Below are positions 1-7,791 of a stretch of DNA of 14,043 bases, in pieces; position 1 is the first letter of the stretch, and every line of letters begins with the position of its first letter. A program made the position numbers and the translations under genes. Under the pieces are notes generated by a model. That model worked only from the letters and a program-made list of their open reading frames with translations. It was not told the origin of the DNA and searched no databases. Source of the DNA: Gammaproteobacteria bacterium (GTDB lineage Bacteria > Pseudomonadota > Gammaproteobacteria > UBA6429 > Thiohalophilaceae); contig JAHEIJ010000027.1 of the NCBI GenBank assembly GCA_024639445.1, positions 1 to 14,043 of the forward strand. Direction: 5' to 3'.

Positions 1-451
1 TGAACCGTTCCGCCATTTCCATCAGACGCTTGGCCTTGCGATAGCCTTCAGGCCGCGGCATACCAAAATTACGACGGACTTTTTCCTTGGTGTCGCGACC
101 TTTCTGCTGACCGATGATCATCACGGGTTGTCCGTCGAGCCGGGCGGTACCGCCGACAATGGCCGGGTCATCCGCAAAAGCGCGATCGCCGTGTAGCTCT
201 TCAAAGTCAGTGAAGATCAGTTCCATATAATCCTTGAAATAAGGCCGCTGTGGATGACGTGCCAGTTGTGCAATTTGCGCGGATTTCAGGTTGGAAAAAA
301 TGGATTCTGTCAGTTCCCGGCTCTTGGATTGCAGGCGACTGATCTCTTCGCCGATATTAATTTCATTATCAGAGCCAACGTAGCGCAATTCTTCAATCTT
401 GGCTTCCAGTTCGGCAATGGGTTGTTCGAAATCGAGGAAATTCAGGTTCAT
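1..451 (-). CDS. accA: Acetyl-CoA carboxylase carboxyltransferase subunit alpha, N-terminal part (cut by window edge)
   Basis: AccA pairs with AccD to form the carboxyltransferase that moves CO2 from carboxybiotin on AccB to acetyl-CoA, giving malonyl-CoA, the first committed step of cytoplasmic fatty acid synthesis. The first 150 codons are present. The N-terminus MNLNFLDFEQPIAELEAKI closely matches E. coli AccA, followed by the conserved runs IAQLARHPQRPY (residues 60-71), FEELHGDRAFADD (83-95), VMIIGQQKGR (110-119) and RRNFGMPRPEGYRKA (126-140). The ATG at 449-451 is chosen because it aligns with the E. coli start; the ribosome-binding site is weak. The other half, with the rest of the active site, lies left of position 1. 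It follows dnaE on the same strand after 170 bp that could hold its own promoter. The identification is certain; only the truncation limits it. Confidence 0.97.
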   Translation of the reverse strand, partial: MNLNFLDFEQPIAELEAKIEELRYVGSDNEINIGEEISRLQSKSRELTESIFSNLKSAQIAQLARHPQRPYFKDYMELIFTDFEELHGDRAFADDPAIVGGTARLDGQPVMIIGQQKGRDTKEKVRRNFGMPRPEGYRKAKRLMEMAERF

Positions 452-510
452 GTTCAACAGTCTCGAGTTGCAAGTAGGCAAGAACTAGTGCTTTTCAATA
501 ACTTAGATCA

Positions 511-556
511 CAAAGTTTATAACGATTATAGTTGTCAAACCAGTCTTTGTGGTCAA
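511..556 (-). promoter_or_regulatory. Candidate accA promoter region between dnaE and accA
   Basis: Read on the minus strand, this AT-rich stretch contains TTGACC (551-556), TTGACA (533-538), a perfect TATAAT (525-530) and a TATAAA just downstream. No -35/-10 pair has the ideal 17-bp spacing: TTGACC to TATAAT is 20 bp. The assignment therefore rests on box quality and on the position 60-100 bp upstream of the accA ATG. A 7-bp inverted repeat, CACAAAG (509-515) and CTTTGTG (545-551), brackets the boxes and could be an operator. The remainder of the 452-621 gap shows nothing clear, and no hairpin followed by a T-run marks the end of dnaE. Confidence 0.4.
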
Positions 557-621
557 GACGTGACGATTGTAGCATTCTCGATTGAATTCTGGCGTGCTAC
601 CAGGAGCTGGTTTCGGAAATT

Positions 622-3600
622 TTAATACACCAGTCGCACCTGGCCATCGCCCATGACTTCCTTAAGCCGGTGTATCAGCTCATCGGTCGGGTGTACTCGC
701 CAGGCTTCCCCCAGGGCAATTTCGGCCCGGGCCCCGTCGCGCAAGTACGCCAGACTCACCGGGCAACCCCCTTCACGGAATGGTGCCAGGGTGGATTGCA
801 ATTGCTTGATAAAACCATTGGCCGCGCGCTGTTCATCCACCTCGAGGATTAGTTTCCTTGCGAAGTGTTCTCGTGCCTGATTAATGTCATAGATGCTGCG
901 CGCACTCATCTTGTAGCCGCCACTGTATTCATCGACGCTGACCTCACCTTCCACCACGATTAATTTGTCCTTGGCGAGCAAATCGCGATAACGCTGATAC
1001 GATTCGGAGAACACCGCCAGTTCGATACGCGCACTGCGATCATCGATAGTAATAAAGGCCATGCGATCCCCGCGCTTGGTATTCATGCTGCGCATGGCAA
1101 TGATCAATCCGGCCACTACCACGGTCTGATCATTGGTGGGTTTGAGATCCACAATGCGTGCGGTTACAAAACGACCCAGTTCCTCAAGATAACGCTCGAT
1201 AGGATGGCCGGTAAGATATAAGCCGAGGGTTTGTTTCTCACACGATAACCGCTGGTCTTCGTGCCAATCGGGTTGCACCAGGTAGTGCGCCGGACTGGCT
1301 TCCGTCTGCGCACTCATGCCAAATAAATCTTCTATCCCGACTTCACGGTTGCGGGTTTGTTGTTCGGCGATCTTTAATGCCGCCGGCAAGGACGCCATCA
1401 GGGTCGCCCGATTCTGGCCAAATACATCCAGCGCACCGGCCATCACCAACGCTTCGAGAGTCCGTCGATTGACCTTCTTCAGCTCACTGCGCTGACAAAA
1501 ATCAAATAAATCACGGAACGGCCCCTTGGCTTCACGCTCGCTGATAATACTTTCAACCGCCGCCTCACCGACACCTTTGATGGCGCCAAGGCCATACACA
1601 ACCTTGTCATTTTCACGTCCGGTGAATCGATGTTCACACAGGTTAATGTTGGGGGGCTGAACACTCAGGTTTATGTCGTGACACTCATCAATCAAGGTGA
1701 CGATCTTGTCGGTGTTATCCATATCCGCCGATAACACCGCGGCCATAAAGGCGGCCGGATAATGGGCCTTGAGCCAGGCTGTCTGGTATGACACCAGCGC
1801 ATACGCCGCCGAGTGTGACTTGTTAAAACCATATCCGGCAAACTTCTCCATTAAATCGAAAATATAGGTGGCGGTTTTCTCCGTCACACCGCGCTCGAGC
1901 GCGCCCCTGGTAAAGATGTCACGTTGCTTAGCCATCTCTTCGGGCTTTTTCTTGCCCATGGCGCGACGCAACAAATCCGCAGCACCAAGGGTATAACCCG
2001 CCAGGACCTGTGCGATTTGCATCACCTGCTCCTGGTAAAGGATCACGCCATAGGTGGGTTTGAGGATGGTTTCCACATCCGGGTGCGGATATTGGACTTT
2101 GGCACGGCCGTGCTTGCGGTTAATGAAATCATCCACCATGCCGGACTGCAACGGACCCGGGCGGAACAAGGCCACCAGGGCAACAATATCTTCAAAGCTA
2201 TCGGGTTGCAGGCGCTTGATCAAATCCTTCATGCCACGTGATTCCAACTGGAATACCGCCGTGGTCTGGTTTGCCTTTAGCAGGTCAAAGGCCGCTTTGT
2301 CATCGATTGGTATCGTAGTGATATCGATCGGATCCTCACCAAGAACCTGACGCTGTTTATTAATGGTTTGCACTGCCCAGTCGATAATGGTCAGAGTACG
2401 CAGACCCAGGAAGTCAAACTTCACCAGGCCCACGGATTCGACATCGTCTTTGTCGAACTGGGTTACCAGGTTACTGGCGCCCTGTTCGCAATACAACGGA
2501 GCAAAGTCAGTCAGTTTGGATGGCGCAATGACAACACCCCCGGCATGCTTGCCGGCATTGCGCGCCAGGCCTTCAAGCGATTTGGCGAGATCAATCAGGC
2601 CATGCACTTCCTCATCCTGCTCATACAGTTCCCTGAAGGTCTCCTCCTGTTGCAGCGCCTTGTCGAGGGTCATACCAATCTCAAACGGAATCAGCTTGGC
2701 GATGCGATCCACAAACCCGTAAGGATGACCCAGTACCCGACCAACATCTCTCACTACTGCCTTGGCAGCCATGGAACCGTAGGTAATGATCTGCGAGACC
2801 TTGTCGCGTCCGTAATGCTCGGCCACGTATTCGATCACGCGGTCGCGACCTTCCATACAGAAATCCACATCGAAATCCGGCATGGAAACACGTTCCGGAT
2901 TGAGGAAACGTTCAAACAGCAGGTCATATTCAATCGGATCGAGATCCGTGATGGTCAAGGCATAGGCCACCAGCGAGCCAGCCCCGGAGCCACGCCCCGG
3001 CCCCACCGGAATGCCGTGCTCCTTGGCCCAGCGAATGAAGTCGGCCACGATGAGGAAGTAGCCGGGAAAACCCATTGTGTTAATGACATCCAGTTCGATC
3101 TGTAACCGTTCATCGTACGCTTTACGTTTTTCGCTAAAGTCCGACGCGGTTGGATCAAACAATTTGGTCAGACGCAATTCGAGACCCTTGCGGGATTCTT
3201 CCGCCAGGAATTCCTCGATGGTCATCCCGGCGGGTATGGGATAATCCGGAAGATAGTTTTTACCCAGGGTTAATTCCAGGGTACAACGCTTGGCGATCTC
3301 TACCGTGTTTTCGATGGCCTCGGGCAAATCGGCGAACAATTCCAGCATTTCCTCAGGCGTGCGTAAATACTGCTGCTCGGCGTGCCGGCGTGGCCGGCGT
3401 GGGTCATCGAGGGTACGACCGTCATGGATACAGACCCGGGCTTCGTGGGCACCGAAATCCTCACGCTTTAGAAAATGCACATTATTGGTTGCCACCACAG
3501 GTGTGTTGGTGGCTGCGGCTAATGTCACCGCCGCATGCAGGTATTCTTCATCACCCTCACGGCCGGTACGTTGCAGCTCGAGATAGAAACTGTTCGGAAA

Positions 3601-4080
3601 CAACCCGCACCAGAAATCCAGACAAGTTTGTGCTTCTTGCAGGTTACCCGCCAGCAGGGCCTGACCGATATCTCCAGCCTTGGCCCCGGACAGCGCAATC
3701 AAGCCGTCGGTATGACCTTCCAGCCAGGCTTTGTTGATCTGTGGCTGGCCACGGTGCTGACCTTCAATATAGGAACGGGAGACCAGTTCAGTCAGATTGC
3801 GATAACCGATCGTGTCTTTGCACAAAAGCACCAGGCGAAACGGTGGACCGGCGTCCTGCTCGTTTTCAATCCACAGGTCCACGCCGACAATGGGTTTGAC
3901 CCCCGCCGCCATAGCGGCACGATAAAACTTGACCATAGCAAACAGGTTGCTCTGGTCGGTTACCGCCACCGCCGGCATGCCTGCCGCAGCCACGGCCTGC
4001 ACCAGTGGCTTGATCCGTACCAAGCCATCGACCAGCGAGTATTCGGTGTGGAGATGAAGGTGAACAAACTGACTCAACAT
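622..4080 (-). CDS. dnaE: DNA polymerase III subunit alpha (replicative polymerase)
   Basis: This is the catalytic subunit of the replicative DNA polymerase III. It is 1152 residues against 1160 in E. coli, so full length and uninterrupted. Order: PHP domain at residues 1 to about 280 (HLHLHTEYS at 7-15); polymerase core with catalytic aspartates D402 and D404 in PDFDVDF and D556 in GLVKFDFLGL, matching E. coli D401, D403 and D555; tandem helix-hairpin-helix around 830-890; an internal clamp-binding segment IEDLF at 916-920; and an OB fold at about 975-1065 (MRSMNTKRGDRMAFITIDD). An in-frame ATG at 4116 is possible, but the ATG at 4080 gives MLSQFVHLHLH, which fits the family start; no good Shine-Dalgarno sequence marks either. 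The PHP domain has HxH and H202 where E. coli has Arg, and the first clamp-motif Gln is Ile here. It lies between the HNH gene and accA, as is common apart from the HNH insertion. Confidence 0.98.
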   Translation of the reverse strand: MLSQFVHLHLHTEYSLVDGLVRIKPLVQAVAAAGMPAVAVTDQSNLFAMVKFYRAAMAAGVKPIVGVDLWIENEQDAGPPFRLVLLCKDTIGYRNLTELVSRSYIEGQHRGQPQINKAWLEGHTDGLIALSGAKAGDIGQALLAGNLQEAQTCLDFWCGLFPNSFYLELQRTGREGDEEYLHAAVTLAAATNTPVVATNNVHFLKREDFGAHEARVCIHDGRTLDDPRRPRRHAEQQYLRTPEEMLELFADLPEAIENTVEIAKRCTLELTLGKNYLPDYPIPAGMTIEEFLAEESRKGLELRLTKLFDPTASDFSEKRKAYDERLQIELDVINTMGFPGYFLIVADFIRWAKEHGIPVGPGRGSGAGSLVAYALTITDLDPIEYDLLFERFLNPERVSMPDFDVDFCMEGRDRVIEYVAEHYGRDKVSQIITYGSMAAKAVVRDVGRVLGHPYGFVDRIAKLIPFEIGMTLDKALQQEETFRELYEQDEEVHGLIDLAKSLEGLARNAGKHAGGVVIAPSKLTDFAPLYCEQGASNLVTQFDKDDVESVGLVKFDFLGLRTLTIIDWAVQTINKQRQVLGEDPIDITTIPIDDKAAFDLLKANQTTAVFQLESRGMKDLIKRLQPDSFEDIVALVALFRPGPLQSGMVDDFINRKHGRAKVQYPHPDVETILKPTYGVILYQEQVMQIAQVLAGYTLGAADLLRRAMGKKKPEEMAKQRDIFTRGALERGVTEKTATYIFDLMEKFAGYGFNKSHSAAYALVSYQTAWLKAHYPAAFMAAVLSADMDNTDKIVTLIDECHDINLSVQPPNINLCEHRFTGRENDKVVYGLGAIKGVGEAAVESIISEREAKGPFRDLFDFCQRSELKKVNRRTLEALVMAGALDVFGQNRATLMASLPAALKIAEQQTRNREVGIEDLFGMSAQTEASPAHYLVQPDWHEDQRLSCEKQTLGLYLTGHPIERYLEELGRFVTARIVDLKPTNDQTVVVAGLIIAMRSMNTKRGDRMAFITIDDRSARIELAVFSESYQRYRDLLAKDKLIVVEGEVSVDEYSGGYKMSARSIYDINQAREHFARKLILEVDEQRAANGFIKQLQSTLAPFREGGCPVSLAYLRDGARAEIALGEAWRVHPTDELIHRLKEVMGDGQVRLVY

Positions 4081-4227
4081 GTGCCAAAGTGTCAGATCAA
4101 ATGGCCATGCATGCAAGCCTTGACAGCGGAGGAACTAAAAAATAATCAATCGAAAGGCAAAGAAAGGAATTATTGGGGGAAAATTACAACGTGGTGAAGG
4201 CGGAAGCCAGGGCATAGCTTACTTAAG
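4081..4227. other. Intergenic gap between the HNH gene and dnaE
   Basis: These 147 bp contain the dnaE leader. On the minus strand there is a T-rich tract (about 4133-4147) and a C-run, but I find no -35/-10 pair with acceptable spacing, no hairpin plus T-run terminator for the HNH gene, and no small ORF with a ribosome-binding site. A dnaE promoter is likely here because the upstream gene is a non-housekeeping nuclease, but it cannot be placed. Confidence 0.4.
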
Positions 4228-4800
4228 TTATTGAATGTTCCACTCCCGATTTACATCCTTGAACTGCATCTTCAGGAACTCCATCTGGTCGCCCAGGATC
4301 CGACGATTTCGTAACACGAGATATTCCGCCAGGTTGGGAACATAGGGGATTGCCAGTAAGGGCATATGGGCTTCTTCAGGAAAGCGGCTGCCCTTGCGAG
4401 CATTACAACGTTTACAAGCGGTGACCACATTGCGCCATTTATCGCGTCCACCACGGGAAAGAGGTTTGACATGATCCCGGGTAAGATTGCTGTCACGATG
4501 TTCACGCCCGCAATATAAACAGGTATGTTTGTCGCGGCGAAACAATTCGCGATTGGTTAAGGGGGGTGCGGTATACAGATGCTTGCGTTTATATTCGCCT
4601 TTAACGGCAATGATCGAGTTAATCTCAATAATACTGCGTTCGCCGGTACGCCGGGACAAGCCCCCTCGCAACGGAAACATATGGTCTCCCGCGGTCCAGG
4701 CAACCCGATCCCGGGCATAGATACAGACCGCATCTTGCCAGGGAATCCACATCACCGGTTGGCCGGTCACATCCAATCTGAGTATCAGGGGTATAGACAT
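4228..4800 (-). CDS. HNH endonuclease family protein, role unknown
   Basis: A 190-residue predicted cytoplasmic protein. The C-terminal half is a clear zinc-bound HNH nuclease fold: C94-x2-C97 (CLYCG), D109-H110 (TRDHVKPLSRGG), N124 (WRNVV) and C129-x2-C132 followed by NARKG. The two CxxC pairs should hold structural zinc, and the DH...N residues form the beta-beta-alpha metal site. The N-terminal 80 residues (WIPWQDAVCIYARDRVAW) resemble the conserved leader of stand-alone HNH proteins in proteobacteria and cyanobacteria, whose substrate is not established as far as I know. The start at 4800 is preferred over the ATG at 4833 because GAGGG (4805-4809) lies four bases upstream. A good promoter precedes it, so it is probably transcribed independently of rnhB. 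All nuclease residues are intact. No intein, group I or group II intron is associated, so homing is not supported. Confidence 0.85.
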   Translation of the reverse strand: MSIPLILRLDVTGQPVMWIPWQDAVCIYARDRVAWTAGDHMFPLRGGLSRRTGERSIIEINSIIAVKGEYKRKHLYTAPPLTNRELFRRDKHTCLYCGREHRDSNLTRDHVKPLSRGGRDKWRNVVTACKRCNARKGSRFPEEAHMPLLAIPYVPNLAEYLVLRNRRILGDQMEFLKMQFKDVNREWNIQ

Positions 4801-4855
4801 AGTGCCCTCATGCTTGTACAGCCTAAGACACAAACAGTTAATAAAGATTCCATCC

Positions 4856-4884
4856 TTTATACCGGTTTATGCTTCATAAAACAA
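4856..4884 (-). promoter_or_regulatory. Sigma-70-type promoter for the HNH gene
   Basis: On the minus strand TTGTTT (4879-4884) and TATAAA (4856-4861) are separated by exactly 17 bp. Transcription would start near 4849, giving a leader of about 50 nt before the ATG at 4800. The pair lies in the 122-bp gap between rnhB and the HNH gene and points in the right direction. It is based on consensus match only. Confidence 0.5.
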
Positions 4885-4922
4885 ACAGCTGGCAGAATTG
4901 TCATCACTCCGTAAAGTTGTGG

Positions 4923-5531
4923 TTATGACCCTTCGTGGACTTTGCGCACGGGGCCAAACGTACGACGGTGAATCTCGGTTACGCCCAACTTCTGCAATGA
5001 TTCGATGTGTGCTTTGGTGGGATATCCCTTGTGCCTGGCCAGACCATAACCAGGATAGTGCTGATCCAGCTCGACCATTTCCCGATCGCGGGACACCTTG
5101 GCGATGATGGAAGCCGCACTGATCACCGCAACCCGCTCATCACCCTTGATGACTGCTTCGGCGGGACAATTCAGCCTGGGACAGCGGTTGCCGTCCACCA
5201 GGGCAAATTCAGCCTGGGGTTGCAACGCCGCCACGGCCCGTTGCATCGCCAGCAGGCTGGCCTGAAGGATATTCAGCCGATCAATCTCCTCAACTTCAGC
5301 CCGCCCCAGAGCCCAGGCCAATGCTCGTTCCCGAATCACTTCCGCCAGGACTTCACGCCTTTTTTCAGATAGTTTCTTTGAATCGGCGAGACCCTCGATC
5401 GGCCTGGCCGGGTCCAGGATCACCGCAGCCGCCACCACCGGTCCGGCCAACGGTCCACGTCCAACCTCATCCACTCCGGCTACGAGTTTTGTCCCCGTCT
5501 GAAAATTAAAGCCAATCTGCTCGTATCCCAT
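4923..5531 (-). CDS. rnhB: Ribonuclease HII
   Basis: RNase HII cuts the RNA strand of RNA-DNA hybrids and starts removal of single ribonucleotides misincorporated in DNA; it acts in the cytoplasm with Mg2+ or Mn2+. The 202-residue protein aligns end to end with E. coli RnhB (198 residues). The DEDD active site is complete: D21 and E22 in GVDEVGRGPLAGPV, D113 in LVDGNRCP, and D131 in IKGDERV. The conserved SKKLSEKRR (51-59), ISAASIIAKVSRD (137-149), GYPT (169-172) and RRTFGPV (189-195) are also present. The ATG at 5529-5531 has AGGG four bases upstream and aligns with the family start. In related genomes rnhB directly follows lpxB on the same strand and may depend on its transcription; here lpxB faces the other way, so rnhB must have its own promoter in 5532-5712. 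I could not identify it. Confidence 0.97.
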   Translation of the reverse strand: MGYEQIGFNFQTGTKLVAGVDEVGRGPLAGPVVAAAVILDPARPIEGLADSKKLSEKRREVLAEVIRERALAWALGRAEVEEIDRLNILQASLLAMQRAVAALQPQAEFALVDGNRCPRLNCPAEAVIKGDERVAVISAASIIAKVSRDREMVELDQHYPGYGLARHKGYPTKAHIESLQKLGVTEIHRRTFGPVRKVHEGS

Positions 5532-5715
5532 GAAGCCCTGCCCATAATATGCTGAATGTCATTCCGGATTATGTTATGTAATTGTTTATATTGATTAATA
5601 ATGCGATGATTGCGGCTACATATGTTGCCAATAATTGCTATCTTATCGCAATCACAGGTTCATCTGTGAAATACAACCGTACCGGCCTAAAAAGCCCAAT
5701 ATTTGAGAATTCTTG
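5532..5715. promoter_or_regulatory. Divergent intergenic region between rnhB and gnnA
   Basis: These 184 AT-rich bases must supply transcription in both directions. For gnnA on the plus strand the best candidate is an extended -10 element, TGCTATCTT (5636-5644), which has no good -35. Just downstream is a perfect dyad, TCACAG-N6-CTGTGA (5652-5669), which would fall at or just after the start of the transcript and could be an operator or a 5' hairpin. No convincing -35/-10 pair was found for rnhB on the minus strand. No ORF, RNA gene or terminator is recognised here. Confidence 0.3.
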
Positions 5716-6654
5716 ATGCAGAAATTAAAGATCGCTGTCATTGGTGTCGGTTATCTGGGTAAATTCCATGCCCAGAAATATGCCCAGTTAGCGGAATCCG
5801 AACTGGTTGCGGTATGCGACAGTAATGCGGAGGTCGCCCAAACCATCGCGGATGAACATGGGGTAGATGTTTACACTGATTATAATGAGCTGGTCGACAA
5901 AGTGGATGCGGTCAGTATCGTGGTACCGACTCAGAAACATTATGAAGTCGCCAAGGTGTTTCTTGAAAATGGCGTGCATGTTCTGCTGGAAAAGCCCATT
6001 ACCTCAACGGTCGAACAAGCACGTGAACTGGTAAGCCTCGCCGCAGAGCAGAACGTGGTTTTCCAGATCGGCCATCTGGAACGGTTCAATCCTGCAGTGA
6101 TGGCGCTGGATGATGTCCTGAAAGAAGCACAATTTATTGAATCACACCGCATCGCGCCATTTAATCCTCGTGGTGCCGACGTCAATGTTATTCTGGATTT
6201 AATGATCCATGATATCGATATTATTCTGGATTTTGTTCGCTCCCCGGTGAAAGGCATTCAAGCCAATGGTGTGCCGGTACTCTCAAATGATACTGACGTG
6301 GCTAATGCACGTATTCAATTTGAAAATGGTTGCGTCGCCAATGTCACTGCCAGTCGTGTCAGCATGAAAAGCGAACGCAAAATGCGTATCTTCCAACCCG
6401 ATGCTTATATCACTATCGATTTTCAGAACAAGACACTCGGGGTACATCGCAAAGGGGAAGGAGAAATGTTTCCCGGGATCGCCGAAATTGACAGCCTTGA
6501 ACGGGAATTTGAACAAGGTGATGCCCTGCTGGCAGAATCTGCCGCCTTTCTGAAAAGCATTAATGAGAAATCCCGCCCTGTTGTCAGCGGCGAAGACGGC
6601 ATGCGGGCACTGGAGACGGCATCTGAAATCACCCGTTTACTGGGTAAGCAATAA
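5716..6654 (+). CDS. gnnA: UDP-N-acetylglucosamine 3-dehydrogenase (Gfo/Idh/MocA family), GnnA
   Basis: GnnA uses NAD to oxidise the 3-hydroxyl of UDP-GlcNAc to the 3-keto sugar nucleotide, the substrate of GnnB. The 312-residue protein has the Gfo/Idh/MocA pattern: an N-terminal Rossmann fold with GVGYLG (residues 10-15), LEKPIT (91-96) whose Lys is the usual catalytic base, and DLMIHDIDI (161-169) whose His165 is the usual second catalytic residue. The C-terminal alpha/beta domain is complete. The ATG at 5716 is preferred to the overlapping TTG at 5713; GAGAA lies about eight bases upstream. Family membership is clear. The specific GnnA call rests on context: it is followed by a sugar aminotransferase and by lpxB, beside lpxA, and A. 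ferrooxidans gnnA-gnnB lie between lpxA and lpxB. The alternative is a WlbA/WbpB-type UDP-GlcNAcA 3-dehydrogenase for O-antigen sugars, but no O-antigen genes are nearby. Confidence 0.85.
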   Translation: MQKLKIAVIGVGYLGKFHAQKYAQLAESELVAVCDSNAEVAQTIADEHGVDVYTDYNELVDKVDAVSIVVPTQKHYEVAKVFLENGVHVLLEKPITSTVEQARELVSLAAEQNVVFQIGHLERFNPAVMALDDVLKEAQFIESHRIAPFNPRGADVNVILDLMIHDIDIILDFVRSPVKGIQANGVPVLSNDTDVANARIQFENGCVANVTASRVSMKSERKMRIFQPDAYITIDFQNKTLGVHRKGEGEMFPGIAEIDSLEREFEQGDALLAESAAFLKSINEKSRPVVSGEDGMRALETASEITRLLGKQ

Positions 6655-6693
6655 TTTATTGATTTAGTTCTTTACTCTCGAGGCAGCATTATC

Positions 6694-7782
6694 ATGATCC
6701 CAATGGTTGACCTGAAAGGTCAGTATCAGACCCTGAAAGAAGAAATCGAACAAGGGTTTCAAGAAACCCTGCAAAACACCAGTTTTATTCTTGGTCCCAA
6801 TGTTCAGGCGTTTGAAAATGAAGCCGCGGATTACCTGCAGGCTAAACACGCGATTAGCTGTGCCTCAGGCACTGATGCACTTCATCTTGCCCTGCTCGCC
6901 GCCGGGATTGGTGAAGGTGATGAAGTCATCACCACGTCCTTTACCTTCATCGCCACGGCTGAAGCCATTTGTTATGTAGGCGCCATCCCCGTTTATGTTG
7001 ACATCAAACCGGATACCTATAATATTGATCCGGAAAAAATCGAAGCCGCCATTACTAACAAGACCAAGGCAATCCTCCCGGTTCACCTGTTCGGTCAACC
7101 GGCCGACATGGATTCGATTATGGCCCTGGCGGAGAAACATAATCTGTTAGTCATTGAAGACTGCGCTCAATCCTTTGGCGCAGATATTAAAGGTCAGATG
7201 ACAGGCAGCATCGGCCTGGCAGGTTGCCACAGTTTTTTTCCAAGTAAAAATCTAGGCTGTTATGGTGATGGCGGTATGGTCACTACCAATGACGATGAAA
7301 TTGCGGAGCAACTGCGCATGTTGCGTAATCATGGCAGCAAGGTGCGTTATTACCATGATATTGTGGGTTACAACAGCCGTCTGGATGAACTGCAGGCTGT
7401 CGTATTACGTGCCAAACTGAAACGCTTGCCCAGCTATAACCAGGAACGACGTCGAGCCGCGCATACCTATAGTCGTTTGTTAGCGGAGGTAGTGACACCA
7501 CCACAAGAAGATGGCATCGGCACTCATGTTTATCATCAATATACGTTATTGAGCGATCAGCGTGATGCAATCATGCAGAAGCTACAGGACAATAGCATCG
7601 GTTGCGCCATCTACTATCCTGTACCCTTACATCAGCAAAAAGTCTTTGCCGACATATGCAAACAGATATCCCTCCCGATAACCGAAGACGTGGCCAGCCG
7701 CTGTATGTCTCTTCCCATCTATCCTGAATTAACAGACGAAATGGTTACCCAGGTGACCGATGTCATTAAGTCCGCGGTATAA
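6694..7782 (+). CDS. gnnB: UDP-3-keto-GlcNAc 3-aminotransferase (DegT/DnrJ/EryC1 family), GnnB
   Basis: GnnB is a PLP-dependent aminotransferase. With L-glutamate as donor it aminates the 3-keto sugar made by GnnA to give UDP-2-acetamido-3-amino-2,3-dideoxyglucose (UDP-GlcNAc3N). The protein is 362 residues, normal for the family. Motifs: N-terminal IPMVDLKGQY (2-11), ASGTDALHLAL (57-67) for PLP-phosphate binding, EDCAQSFGA (155-163) stacking on and holding the cofactor, SFFPSKNLG (180-188) with Lys185 as the Schiff-base lysine, and GYNSRLDELQA (225-235). The ATG at 6694 has GAGG ten bases upstream and fits the usual start of the family. It follows gnnA by 39 bp and precedes lpxB by 9 bp, so the three are one operon. 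The donor and exact substrate are inferred from the A. ferrooxidans enzyme and from context; the fold and cofactor site are seen directly. Confidence 0.87.
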   Translation: MIPMVDLKGQYQTLKEEIEQGFQETLQNTSFILGPNVQAFENEAADYLQAKHAISCASGTDALHLALLAAGIGEGDEVITTSFTFIATAEAICYVGAIPVYVDIKPDTYNIDPEKIEAAITNKTKAILPVHLFGQPADMDSIMALAEKHNLLVIEDCAQSFGADIKGQMTGSIGLAGCHSFFPSKNLGCYGDGGMVTTNDDEIAEQLRMLRNHGSKVRYYHDIVGYNSRLDELQAVVLRAKLKRLPSYNQERRRAAHTYSRLLAEVVTPPQEDGIGTHVYHQYTLLSDQRDAIMQKLQDNSIGCAIYYPVPLHQQKVFADICKQISLPITEDVASRCMSLPIYPELTDEMVTQVTDVIKSAV

Positions 7783-7791
7783 GGTCATAGC

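Noticed and set aside
599..611. Dyad ACCAG-GAG-CTGGT after dnaE as a terminator
   Set aside because: The stem is only 5 bp and no T-run follows it on the minus strand.
254..625. 123-residue plus-strand ORF spanning the accA start and the dnaE-accA gap
   Set aside because: It is mostly antisense to the clearly coding accA N-terminus, has no recognisable domain, and no ribosome-binding site was seen.
2368..3737. Long plus-strand ORFs (245 and 195 residues) inside dnaE
   Set aside because: They are antisense shadows of well conserved dnaE codons and show no domain or expression signal.
4081..4116. In-frame ATG at 4116 giving a 12-residue longer DnaE
   Set aside because: The extra residues do not align with DnaE family N-termini, and the ATG at 4080 gives the conserved FVHLHLHTEYS directly after a short leader.
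4228..4800. HNH gene as a homing endonuclease from an intein or intron in dnaE
   Set aside because: dnaE is full length and uninterrupted, and the HNH gene has its own promoter and start with no splicing motifs.
5716..7782. Reading the oxidoreductase-aminotransferase pair as WlbA/WlbB O-antigen enzymes
   Set aside because: The families overlap, but operon linkage to lpxB and adjacency to lpxA match gnnAB, and no O-antigen or other nucleotide-sugar genes are nearby. Kept as the stated alternative.
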